Source of the DNA: Larimichthys crocea | Lineage: Eukaryota > Chordata > Actinopteri > Sciaenidae | Direction of reading: 5' to 3' | NCBI RefSeq assembly: GCF_000972845.2 | Contig: NC_040016.1 | Location: 10,498,701 to 10,562,700 of the forward strand | Length of the DNA: 64,000 nt | Shown: positions 12,001 to 25,800 of the stretch, piece after piece | Position numbering within the stretch: the first letter of the stretch is position 1 | Layout: each line of letters opens with the position of its first letter | The notes under the pieces: model-generated | What the model was told of the DNA's origin: nothing | Database searches by the model: none | The model's input: only the letters and a program-made list of their open reading frames with translations | Program-made: the position numbers and the translations under genes

Positions 12001-15000
12001 TCTTAATTTCTTTATTAAAGGATTCATAACTAAACAATAATCAATAGATCCATCAAAAATTACATGCATTTTAGGAACTCAAAGCATGACATTAAAACTG
12101 GATTCAGAGTGCTCAAAGTCTTAAAATAGCATTCCCATGTTTACATGTGGATTAAAACTGATTAATTGCTATGAATGTTATTCCTGTACATGCTGGTTAT
12201 GAAAAAAAATGTTCTTACTCTGATTTGTTGAGAGCCAGTCCAGTCCAGTAGGCCTCCAGTGGAGCAGTGACCACAGCATCAAATAACACCTCCTGGATCA
12301 GCTCTCTGTCACCTGCACAATGTTGCAGAACATTTTAAAGACCTGATGAACAAATACAAATCTTTTTGACCCAAAACAACATTCTCTTTTGTAAGAATCT
12401 CCTTGTAGTCTAATGTTATGTGTCACTGTTACATTTGAGGTGTTGTCTGCGGCCCGTCATGAAGAGCTTGATCGCTTGAATCTGGGTCAGGTGACGGTGC
12501 TCGTGCTGCTCCTCTGTGTTGCAGTAAGTCCTGTTGTCCAAACAGAGGGACACTGTTACATCACAGGCCTCAACATCCCCAATGAACACAGAGGGATAAC
12601 CTACATAATGCTTGAATGCCCACTTCCATAACCCCAGCTTTACCATTCATCTGCCAGGGCGACATCTGGCTGTTCCAGATCACGGAGCCCTGAAAAACAC
12701 AAGTCAGTTACGCTTCAGCAATGCCGGCCTGGGACTGATACAATGCCTCCCCAAACAGGCAGGTCAGAGTGACATGCATCTCAGTCTATCCAGGCTTTTG
12801 TTAATAGAGTAGATGACAGAGTTGAAGTGGCATACCGGCTTCAACTGACACATTTCCTCTGAAGAAGTATTTTCCATGACCTCTGGAGAGAGCCACTCCG
12901 ACACTGGAGGCAAAAGCAAAGACAACCAAACAGTGAGTCAACATTTAACTGTAACCGAGACATAAACTTGACAGAAAGTCGTTTCAGGAATGTAATAAAA
13001 CTTTTTCGTCCACCTGAATGGTGTCCCTTTGATGTCAGTGTAGTAATAGTCATTGTGCATCTTCAGGACACGTCTCTAAAAGAGAAGAATAAGAAGTGAA
13101 GTGCAGATGAGATTGCCTCCTTTAGTCTAGAGACAAGACAAGGAACAACCTGATCTGATAGAAAGACACTAAACATCTTTATCTGCAGCCTCACCCCTCT
13201 ATCCACTGTCTTCTTCACCTCCATAGAGAAAGTCCCTGTCCTCCTATTCACCATAGCGTTGCGCAGCTAAAAGATAAAGCACACAAAGAGGCACATACAG
13301 CAGAGAAGTCGAGGCTGGGTCATTGATCCAGCAGCCTGAGGCTACAATTTTATTGGGAAATTGAACAGTCGTACCTTGATAAGTAAATTTTAAATTATAT
13401 AAAATTTAGGAGAACATTCAATCCAGTAACAATGTAAAATGAAATCATTGTATGAGTTGCAAAGTACAGCTAGTACATCTAGTGTTTCACTGCAAACAAT
13501 GTATCTGCATTGACATTAACATTTTTTTTTTTTAGGAGTTTAACACGTACAGCATCGTCTTTGTCCTCCCACTCCACCTCAGAGAGATCCACGCTGCTGT
13601 AGTTGGGCTTTCTCCTCTTCTGACCGTCCTGATACTGCACACAGGAACACAAGATACACCGTTTAATGATCCTTTTTGTGTAGAGATGGTTTACTTTGAC
13701 TAAACGTTTATCCACAGCATAAATATGTCTGCTAATCTAGCCTGACCCAACTGTGAAATCTGCATGTGATGCACAATTTTATAGCCTCATTTATAAGCCT
13801 AATATTACAGAAATTAATATGTGTAGAAAAGCCTCTCTGCAATGTGTCTTTTGTGTTTCAGTGATGAAATGAAGACTTGCTGTATGCCCTTATTTATCAA
13901 GCCTTGTTTTGGAGGTTTTGCTGTGTAATTATTTAACAAATCGTCTGTGAAATTAACACTGTCAGGTAAATTAAAAAATAATTAATATGATTGATAGGAT
14001 ATCCACGCTTAAACAAGTCAACATCAATACATTAAAGTGTACATGTCAAACTCTGCTACTATATGTCGCCTGGTCCACAAGAAACAAGAAAGTCATTGAC
14101 TACAACCACAGCACAATTTTAGCCACAAAGAGACACTCACAAAAATAACCAACACAGACTAACACACACTCACATACAGAGTTGCACAGAGAGGAATAGC
14201 ACTAACACTGGCACACACAGATCCACTAGCACAGCCATAGTTCCTGAGGAACCAGCGGTCCCAGGGTGAGTGGCTGTGGTCTCTGCCAGCGAGTGTTAAG
14301 TTACCTCTGGGAAATCTCAGGCCAGCCAGCCCTATGAATGGCCTTTATCCCTGCATGCATACATCAAAGGAAAAGGTTGGGATTACAGACTATACGAGCC
14401 CATTTAGCCTCCTAACCAGATAACACATTTGTCTCTGTGTGCACTTGTTAATGGAGGCGTTCAGTTCATCATTTCGGTTATGCATACAATAGCATGGACA
14501 AAACAAAAAGAAAAAACAGGGTAAAGTCAGGGAATGTTGTGAGACTGTTGAGGTGTAAATGTAATGTTAAGAAAGTGGATTACCAAAGGTCTGAGGTCCG
14601 GGTGTGTCAGGATGTAGCCGTTGTTTGTGATAGCAAATGCGTACCCATGGATTCCTAACTAGAGACACACAATCAGACCATGAGGAAGACATTTAAAAAA
14701 ACGCACATTACTACATGCATTTATGCAAAGCAAAAGTACAAGAACAGCTGATTGTACCATATGTTTGGGGATGAGCTTCATCAGCTCCTGCAGAGGGATG
14801 TCTGTTCCAACGACGCCCAACAGAATACCCTGGTTCTTCTGCATGAAAAGATTCAAAACACACATACACAACTTTAGATGAAAACTGCATGAATATTCAG
14901 GCACTATTCCTTTACTTAAAGGAGCAGTGTGCAGTAGTTGCAGGTTGCATTAGAAGTAAAAGTCTTAGAGTACAGATTCATTATTATGATTGTACATAAA

Positions 15001-16551
15001 GTATAAAAACTAAAACTAAAACACAAATGCCCAGTCACTAATACTTTTATTAAACATGACATGATTAGATCAATGTGTAAGCAGAAGCGTATTGTTGTAG
15101 CTGATCGAGTCAAATTCCCAAACTAAGAGTTAGATACCAAGATAATTCTGAAGCATGATATAATTCATGACAATTAGTGATATAATTAATCTGATAAGAA
15201 AATATAAAAGTTGTGCTGCACAAGTGTATCGTTTTCATTCTATTCATATATTGGACTTTTCTTTAACCTTTGTGTTTTGTGAAATATTATTTTTTTCAAG
15301 GAGCCACAAATAGACACAGCGATCTCTAGCCAAAAAGGTTGGAGGCCATTCATTTAATCTTTAACAATGTGTTAAAAATGATTTAATGTAAAAAAAACAA
15401 GAGCAACGAGTAACTACAGCTGTCAAATAAAGTAAAGAGTAACGAGTACAGTGTTTGCCATTGAAATAGTGGAGTAAAGGTTTAGGGCAGCAAAAACTAG
15501 AAATACTCAAGTAAAGTGCAGAGAACTACAGTGCTTGAGTAAATGTACTTAGTTATTTTCCACCATTGTCACTTACCGTTTCATTCTTTGTGCTGAAGAC
15601 AGGCATGGCGACTGTAGTCATCAGACTTGGGCCGGCTTTGTCTCTCAACTGAAAAATAAATAAATAAAATAATGTCTAACAGTTTAAAGCTGCTATTTTA
15701 GCAGAATCATCCCACTGACACTGACAGCGTGCTCGCGTATGATTGACTCTGATCAGGTTTGTAAACATTAGCAAATACTGCACAGAAGGCCACATGTTTA
15801 CTCACAATTTCTTAATCTGAACATTTAATAAATTCTGAATAACAGCCAACACAGTTAAACTAATGTAACAAATATTATTATTTCTTATGTTCAAACAAAA
15901 CCTCTAAACTATTGGAAGGACGGAAAAAAAGCAGCCGTGTGAATCATTTCTCACGTACAGCTTCAGCTACACGAGCTAATTACCAGTGAAAAGACAGCCT
16001 AACTGACATGAAATTCAATTAAAATTTCCAGATAGAAAAGAGACAAGCGTGACTTATTGAGTGGAGAATAACAGCTTCAGGACTTGAAAATGACTAAGCC
16101 AAAGGTAGGTACAAATTCAAGCAAGGAACACATTAAAAGTCTCATCAGACTCACAGATTCAACATTAATTCATTGCACAAAGAACAGCAACTAATTGAAA
16201 TCCCGCAGAATCTGGCCACAGCCTTTCTGTTGTCAAACCTGAAACGTGTGACTGTGACGGCCTCAGAGGAGGAGACGAGGTCAGTTCGGTGAGATGAAGG
16301 CTGACATAATTAAGCACATGAGCGCTGTTAAAGTAGGTCTGCTATTCCCTCACCTCATGAGTCGACACAGCTGAGTGTGTGTGTGTGCGTGCGTGTGCGT
16401 TTGTCTAGTTGATGTTCATTTGTATCTGCATGCATATGAAGCAAACGAGCTGTGAACTGCAGTGTGTTTTAGCTGGCTTGACAAAATGAAGAATGGTGGG
16501 TCCTTAAATTCATCACAACACACAATAGAAGTGGAAACTGGACTGCTTCGG

Positions 16552-16596
<45 letters not shown>

Positions 16597-16801
16597 AAAC
16601 CCATGGATGCCTAACCACCTCCATCCCTCTCTCTCTCTCACTCTCCCCGTTTTCTCCCTCTCTCTCTTTCTTGGTCTCCCCGCCAATGTCAGTTTTATTA
16701 TGGGCTTTAGGAGATAAAATGCAATGATCCACAGAATGATGAATGGTGTGTCTGAGGCTGTGATACAAGAGCACACACTCCAGAGGACAATCTCCCAACC
16801 C

Positions 16802-16846
<45 letters not shown>

Positions 16847-19800
16847 AGTGTGTGCATGCTCATCGTCTCCATACTGGAAGGAAAGTACAATAAATGCTCC
16901 TCTGCTGCCTCTGCCCCTCAGAGAGGAGAGCGAGCTTCTCCTCACTTTAGACTTTCTTCAAGGAAATATTTAAGAATAATGTCCAAAAGTGAAAAAATGT
17001 GGGACGGTGAGCAGCTATTTAACCTCTCAAGTCGCTTCTACTTCATACAATATAACTCACATTTACTGACTCCCAGAAGAAACCTGCTCATGATCTCCTT
17101 TCTGGTGCTAGTTTAAACCCACTTCCTACACAATGTGGTCGATTGTTTTTATAATAAAAACACTGTTGTAAATATGATTCTACCTGAGGGCATGTAAAGA
17201 TCACATGACATGTAGATATTTACCTTATGAGCCTGGGAAAGCTGAAATGAAAGAAGAAATGCATAAAGATTGAATCATCCTGTGAGTTAGAGCCTTAACG
17301 CTGTGCATTGACTTTGAGGATGCAGATGCATACTGTGGGGGGAAGATCCATGCAGATTAATGAAGCTCATAATGAGGAATCATTCCAGCTGCATGAAGAA
17401 TAATGACGAGAAAGCAGGCGCACACATGTGCACACTTACTGTAAAGTATAGCATGGACAGGCTAACACGAACATGCGTTTTCTGTGAGAGATTCCTGTTA
17501 TTTTATCCACATTGTACAACCATGCAGACACATTTATATATAAATGTATATCGCAAATGAGAACTAATAATTTGAACAATCACAGGAAGTCACGATACTG
17601 CTTGTAACATACTTACAGCACTGTCCACGTAAGCTTCCGTCCACACTGTGTCGTGCTCGTGGTCAATAACCTTTGGGCGGCTCATGACATGAAGATACCT
17701 CATCACATTCTCCTGAACGTCTGCCAATGTGGAGATCTGACTAAAATATCCTGTAAATTAAACACACACACATATTAACCTTAAATGAGGCATCGTCTAC
17801 AGTGTATTTGGACCATTTAAGGCTAGACATTCAAATATTAAAAATCATATCGGAGGGATGCCTCCCCTCCCACTCATGCACAATGGCTAGAAGAAATCAT
17901 GTCCTGCTTAAAATTAGAGAAGGTTAGATACTCGCTTAAGCAAGATTTAAGAGATTTCAGAAGGCGTGGGGTCCTTTTCTTAATGCATTCCAGACTCTGT
18001 GAGGACTTGGCCATTAGGTGCAGCTTAACAACGTTACGTACTCTTTGCTTATTTTTAGCACAGGCTCTAGATGTGGCAATGTGCTCATATTATTATAGTG
18101 TATTGGCAGTGACTAGGGAGGGATTATTTTACATATGAAGATTTTATTTGATATTTCTTTTCTGTATAGCGTTGCATTTGGTTGTTGTTGTTTTTTCGTT
18201 CTTTTTGTTTTGTTTCTAAGTTATATTACCCAATTGTTGTCGATCTGGACACATTGGTGCTAATTGTTGTACTCACGTCTACCTCATGTTTTTGTAATGA
18301 TCATTCAGCATTGCACTTTGGATATATCGGAAATCCTTTAAAAAACAGATTTTGATTTAAAAAAAAAATAAAAATCATATCAGGTAGTTGGGGAAGTATC
18401 AGATCAGCAATGTTTAGTACTCCATCTAAATGTGTGTGCAGATAAGACACAACCTCAGTAGTAGCTACGTAGCTAAATCAGCAAAATCTAGTTACGTATC
18501 AAAAATAAACATATTATTATGCAGAACGGCCTCTTTCAGGGTGTCCTTGTTATGTATAGTTTATATTATTTGATGACTCATAATGATGCATTGCGACGTA
18601 AGCAACGTTTACAGTTATGTGTAAGACAGGAACATTTCTGGCTTCGGTGACTCCTGCTCCTGCTGATACAATACATAGCTCCCCCTCCTTAACGGATAAA
18701 CAACAGAGGTACTCAATAGATATCACACTGTGACTGAAGTGAGTGAAAGCAAATGTAGATCCAAATAATCACCATCCAAATAATTTCAAAGATACATTTA
18801 TCATGTTAAAATGCTAAACAATGGCGCTTTAATTAGCCACATTAGACTATAGCTGAACTGTAATAACTGTGATAAATATATTTCCTCCTGAAATGTAGTA
18901 GAAGTATAACATAGCAGAAAATACAATTAAAATTCAGTACTTAAGTAAATTTACTTAATTACTTTCCATGCTTGCTGATGTCCCTGACATTACTGGTTTC
19001 CAATGGTTTAGAGCTTAGGGCGACAGAGGAGTCATTTAACTTGGTGTCAGCTCCTTCTGTTGCTGACAATGCTTCATACTGGACATGTAAGGTTATTTCA
19101 CGGTGGGGGTCTGTATGGGGGAACAATGTTTGGGGCTTGTCTCCCCACAGTCCCTCTGTGATCTGTTTTCCCTTTCCTTTCCCGACTTTCCCTTCCAGAG
19201 GGCACTCATCCAGAGTGTTGACACGTGGGAGCCATCAGCAGCGAGCAGCCAAGGGGGAGACACTCTGACAGGAAGAGGGATTAGAGCAGATTGACCTCTG
19301 ACCCCCCCCAAGTGCCACTTCATTGCCTCTTGGCATAAAGAGTCGAAGCCAGCACATACACACGCATGCACACATGAAAAAACACTTAACACACACGGCC
19401 AAACCACACGGATACCCACACATCCTCAACCTCGATCATATCACTCTGCATAAACGCCGCATCAGTCCGTATCTGACACTCAAACACGAAGCTGTCTTGA
19501 GAAGTGTTTATCAGAAAGTCCCAAACCTTTGTTGGCACAAGCCATCCATTTGAGGTTATCAGCAAATGCAGACTCTCGTCCAATCAGGTAAGGGAATATT
19601 CGCACCTGTGCAGAGGTGAGAAGAGATGGAAGGATTAAAAAAAAAAACATGCAAAGTGATGTGTCTCCTCAGTACTTTATCTTCCTGTCCTGATTCTATC
19701 TGGCTCTGGTGCAAGAAGTCACTGCATGTTTTTACATCCTCATGAGGGAACACTGACTGTAAAGGTGCTTTTCCTGCTTTTTCCTATCCCTCCTTTCTTT

Positions 19801-22800
19801 CAGTCCATCTTAGTGTTTTAACAGAAAGTTGGTTGGATTTTTTTCTTCGGTCTGCACTCTCTGCAGTTAAATTCAGTTTAATTTCCTTTTGTTGGGGATT
19901 GGGAATAAGGGCATGTTCCAGTGTCCTTTTAAAGAACGCTGTGTGACACTTTGCCAAACCTGCACGGCTCATTGGCTCCAGATGCTTTGCTAAGCATAAA
20001 GCATATAGAAAACACTGAATGGCTGCCATATAGCAGCCCTGAGGGTGTATGAGTGGGGGTGGGGTAGCCTGCCAAATACTGCCCTGTACCCTGCCAAACA
20101 CTGCCAACACACATATGCTTGATAGGACTGAACAAAAGCCCCTGAGCTGTTGTTTATATTGCTTTGTGAGTGGCACAGCAGTCCATTTTTTGTCTTACAA
20201 AGGGAGGCTAACAAAAGATTTTAAACCCGGAGTCACAGAGTCCAGGAAGAAGTGTGGAGGGAGGAGGACCAGAGCCTTTGAGACTGAGCCGCTTGTACAT
20301 ACTCTGCCCTTGAAAGCAGTTAATTTTGCATATTTTATTCCTGGTGGAGGGAAATATCCCTCTAATGCATCAACACATTGAAGAGCATCACATTGACATG
20401 GATTTTACATAACATGAGTGGTAATGAAGTAAGAAACCAATTCCTCAAAACGTCAAGACAGGAGCTCCACCTGACATGAAGTATTAAAATGTACATCTAT
20501 CCCGGCTGGAAGAAAACTGCAGAGCAAGCAGAAACTTCAGTAATAGGACACGTACAGTATAACATTGAAAATTAGACACCATGTGAAACAGAAGAGAGAC
20601 AGAGACTAACCTTTCTTTCTGGCCAATTGTACTTTTCAAAAACGTCATCATACATTTCTGTCGCCCCGTCAGTCACGAGCATTATGGCTTGGCTGCACAC
20701 ACTGCCCCGTCCAGTTTGATTAAACTGCAGAAAGAGAGAAACCATATGAAGACATTCATTCAAAAGCCAAATTTAAACATTAAACAAAGAAAGCAAATGA
20801 TGTCTGTTTCCACCGTATATGATGATATCTGATAAGGCAGTTGTGAGGCACCAGTCAATAAAATACAGATAACGTCTTTGTAAATAAACCTGAAGAGTGT
20901 GGTACACTTTATTCTGATGCCAGAAGATGCATTGCAGTAATTAAGCGGTTTATTGACCTGTGACAGAGTGAATGTGGAGAGAAAGAGGAGCATGTAGTGA
21001 TCACCGGATAAAACCCGCTGAGGAGTGCTGCTCTCAGATCAGACAGGCCGAGGAACAAAAGGCCATCAGAGCCCTCACACACATTAAAAATGCAATGCCA
21101 TATTACCACATTGCAATGTAATGTAATCAGTCGCGTACATGTCTGACAGCTGTTACTGCAACAGTATTTTATAGTCTTATTGTTGTGGAGAAATTGCTAA
21201 AGTCAATGGTCAGTGGCGAGTGTTCAGGAGTGTTCAGGAGCCTCTGACGTCTTATGCTGTAATATTTATTGACGCTTGGCCAAGGAGAATTAGAGACACT
21301 CTCAAAGTTCATCAGAAGTGCCTGAGTCGGTCTCACATTCTGCCCAACTCATCCTGGTGGATAGACTTTAAACCCCAAGATAACACCACAAATACTATAT
21401 GCCCAGAATTAGCCAAAGAGAATGTCTGGAGACACAGATATCTGTTTATGCAGATTGGACCGTCAACGGCCAGCCATCTATTATGTCTAGAAAGGCAGCA
21501 ATAGGTCTCTTCGACCCTGGCCACCACAGTGTTGAGATAGACTGGCACCTACTGTTCCCAACCAAAGCCAAACCACTAATACTGCCGAGGATCTCAAGGC
21601 CCACACGTGACCTTGTGTAACTTAAGGATAGAAAATTCCATAACACTTATAAAAGTCTTATAATGTTCATGTGTGCTGTGAACATTTGCATGACACGATA
21701 AACAATATAACATAAAATTGTCAATGGATGCAGTGCAACATGTATCTTTCCAGTTTGGTTCGAGAAAGAACTGATGTGTGGCTGTCAGTAAGACTATACT
21801 TCAGTAAACAACAAACAGGGAAAACAGTCAGCGCTTTTAAAGCTAAAAGGTTGTCTTCCATCTTAGAAAATGTTTGATTGCAAATGTATATGTTCACCTG
21901 TATAATAAATAGGAAAGTTAAGAGGATCATCCACAACATTTCAATGCAATGAAATGTCATTTTGCCCATAACAGACTTTCTTCACGGCAGATATTTTGAC
22001 TGGTCATAGCATTAATTATGTGAACAATGGCTCTGTTCTATTCAAGTGTCCCAGCAAGCAATGACAGTGCTGATAGTGAGTCAGCATGCACAATACCCAG
22101 ACCCTGGACCTGTAGCAGCTCAATGGAAATCATTCACTTAATTATTTACATCTGTTATTTTACACGTCAAAATGTCTCATGTGAAAAAGACCTATGACTG
22201 CAATGCACAGTCATGTGTGACAGTTTGTGGTCTTTCTCAGACTTTAGTTCACCTAGGCTATTTTCACTTCTGTTTACCACCACCGTTATCACCATTAAAC
22301 ACCTCTGTAGCACATACCCATCAACATCCTACTGTTAATTTTAGTTATGTTTAGTTTAATACAGCATGCTGTCTTAATATATTTCTCTTATGTAAACTCA
22401 TTCCTTGAGAGGAAGGAGGATTTTCACTGATAAGAGTGGAGAGTCAAAAGTCATTATTGAAGATGTTTGTGCACAGCATCACTCCTTTAGCTAAGCCTTT
22501 GTTTGGCAGTTATATTTGGCCATTTGTTTCAGTATTGAAAATGAATAAGAAGTACTGAATATAAATGTTAATGATTAAAGACATAATCAATGTCCTTGAT
22601 CATTAAGTAATGATGTTGATAAGAAATCAAATTAATCTCAGGCTGTTTGAGAGGTAAATCAATGATTAAGGGGATGGCTTACATAATTTGTGATGATAAA
22701 ACATTTGATGACATGCTTGTTGATTCTTTAATATGATATATCTGTGAGAGGGAGAGGCTTTGCTGATGTTTGTATTACAGCACTGCTTTCATTCAGCTGA

Positions 22801-25800
22801 CCAAGGCTGGGTGTAAAATGGTGCAGAGCTCATCAAGTGTTTCTTTTTGATTTGGTCTGTGATAGGCTATACTCTGACTTCATTCACCGGGCAGTGGTGT
22901 AACAATGAATTTCAGTAGTAGGCTACTAGATACCTGATTACCATATTCATTGCAGGGCTTTAATTAATCTGACAAATGCAGAGGTAAAAGCTGTGGTCCC
23001 TCAGCTTCAGCGGCGCAGCCAAAGCTCGCCTGAAAACAGGGAGATAAAAAGGAGCGCGGTGTGGCTCCTGGCCTTATCTGCTTTGTGTTCCAATCAGCCA
23101 CGTTATTAATCATTGACATTAATTAGAGCCATTAATCACATTTCAGAATAGATGTGTCTGTGTTTGGAGGGCGGAACAGGGATAGCACTGGAGCGTTTCG
23201 ACAGGCAACACACCTCCCAAACGCTCAAATATATTTGACTGAGTGTGAGTGTGCGACTTTTTATGATTAGCTGAGAGCACGCGCGAGTGTTGTACTTGAA
23301 CACTTTCTGTCACTGAAAATAAATGCGGCTTGAAAAATGAAAATTTTTACTAATGTTCTGGTCAAGTGGAGTCTGTCAATTAAATGAAAACAAAGCACTA
23401 ATTCATTATTTTTAATGTCAAATGAATCAAAAACTCATGGTTATTCAACAGGAGTGTCACATAATCAGTAAACAGGAAAGAAGAATTTAGTTGACCTGCT
23501 TGGTGAATCATTAGAAGACTGATGTTTGCACAACATCCCTATTAAACAGATAGTGACAGATACAAATCAGCCTCATGTAAAGAGCATTACCGTACTGGAA
23601 CTTACATCATTCAGGATTGTGAACGCTTCGGCCAGAGCTTCACCCAGGAGCCCGATCCCTTTGGCAAACAGCTTATCTAGATGCTCACGGAAATGCTAAC
23701 AGATAATGACAGAAGAGGAAAAGAAAGGATTTTTAACATTTATCAAAGAAATGATCCACATACCTGCATCACATGCCAGTTTGATCTCAACTCACATCTT
23801 TATTGGTTCTGTCGGCTCGGACCAGCGTGCCATTCAAACAAGGCTCCACGTAGTGGATCTCCTGATTATACTGAGAACATACAAATAATATTTAGATATG
23901 TAATTATCTTCCATGGAAGCTCCAGTTATCTGAAATACTTAAAAAACATTTTTCTATTTTTACAGAGAAATAGGACAGAGAAAAAGGCGACTGCTTAAGT
24001 AATACTTACTGCAATGATATTGAAGAAGTCGTCATCACCAAGTGTGTCTAATATGGAGGAGACAGTCTGCCTGGCGATGGTCAGCCTCAATCCTTTCATG
24101 CTTCCACTAACATCGACTAAGATGACAACATCCTTAGGAGACGTTGCTGCCTGAATGTACCTGAGATACAAGAGATTGTGTTAAGCATTTTGTTGCATTG
24201 AATGACCTTGAATGCTGCAGTTAAAGAAGGAAGAAGCAAGTATGATGCAGCAACAAGAGTAGTACTTTCATGTGGTAAAGTAGAGGCTTACCACTTCCTG
24301 TTTCTACAGTCAAAGCCAATTACACCGTGTTCATCTGGATGCCACTTCACTCCTGGGAAAGAGATCAGGAAGTCAATTCAGAGAAAATAACATTTCGTAG
24401 TAGGCAAATACAAGCACACTGAGACAGGATATCTGAAATATAACCACAGTTCTGTCAGCCCAAAGTATCACTGGAACCCATCAGTCGATGTACTGCACCA
24501 TGCTGTTATACAGCTGTACTGCTATTTAAAATCACATTCAGAGGGAGGTTACCACAAATGCTGTATGTCCAAAAGGCTTTGGATTTGCAGATTGGTGACT
24601 AATAATTTTGTTTTGGTTGTATTGAACTCTATATTCAGTGGTGGAAGAAGTAATTAGATCCTTTAGTTAAGTAAAAGTAATAACACCACACTACAAAAAA
24701 TACTCCATTATGAGTAAAATTTAAAACGCTTTACTGAAGTAAAAGTACACATTAAAAGTGAATGTATCAATAATAAAATAACTCCCCTCTGTCATTTCTG
24801 TATTATCACATCGGGTCATTAAAGCCAGAAAACTAAAAAACATGCAGTATGAAGATGAAGTTTCCTGGCAAAGTTAGAAGAGTTCTATTTATTTTCATGT
24901 GAGAGTGTGAGAGAAAATATGTTTTTTTTTCTGTTTTAAAGGGGCTGGGGTCAGATAGAAACAGGTGTTACATACTTCTGTGCACCAATCAGGATTAAGA
25001 AACATTTAAATCAAAATCTGATGTCAATCAAACCTGATAATACAACAAAGCCAACACAGTTCTGATGAAGAAGACTACAGTGTTGATCTCTTAAATAAAA
25101 ACCAAAGATGTTTTTTTGAATGCTGCATTCATGATCATATTTTTTTATATTTTAGGAAAATACATAAGATTTGAAATGAGGTTTTCAGGGGGGGTTAATA
25201 TGTAGGTGATACAGTTTGATAAAAGTGGAACAAATTTTAACTGTTGTATACTGCAGGAATGAAATAGAAGCAGTGGGGTATTTTTTAACCAGGCCAGTAG
25301 TTAGAGGTGATTGGTAAAGTAAGAAATCAAGAAGACGTTCAGTGAAGTGTGAATTTCAAATAACATGTAAATGATTAATACATTCGTAAAAAAGGGATTT
25401 TAAAACATCGGTGAAAGAAAATCTCTTTTTTATGAATCACTCCTCATACATTAAACACACAGAGTCCTTATCTGTATTACAGTATCATCACTTGTAACTT
25501 GTCTATGCAGCTTCACTCCAGCATTGCAGTGAGCCCACCGCCTGTTTCATATCATTGCAACGGTCTGATAACTGCGGTTTGATCCAGCAGCCATGCCCTG
25601 TTCCTCAATGTGACTGTAGACCCACTCCGACAAACTCTGATTAATTACAGTCTGTATATATGCATCCTCTCTGATGGTCTGTAAAATTACAACATTAGCC
25701 AAATTACCCTTTTAGTAATTCAAAATCATTTGTTCTGATCTGGGTTTTTTCCCCTGCGCTGACGGCTGATGGCTCCCTTGAGACAAGCCTTTCTTTTCCC

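Noticed and set aside
16513..17116. Several overlapping open frames of 120-130 residues rich in THTHTH or VCVCVC
   Set aside because: They are produced by the CA/TG microsatellites, lie on both strands, and sit in a cacna2d3 intron.
19784..20381. Open frames of 110-130 residues on both strands between exons 11 and 12
   Set aside because: No family similarity seen and no good start or splice context; chance frames.
21220..21620. Overlapping + strand open frames in a cacna2d3 intron
   Set aside because: No recognisable domain, no splice context, both strands equally open; possibly an old repeat.
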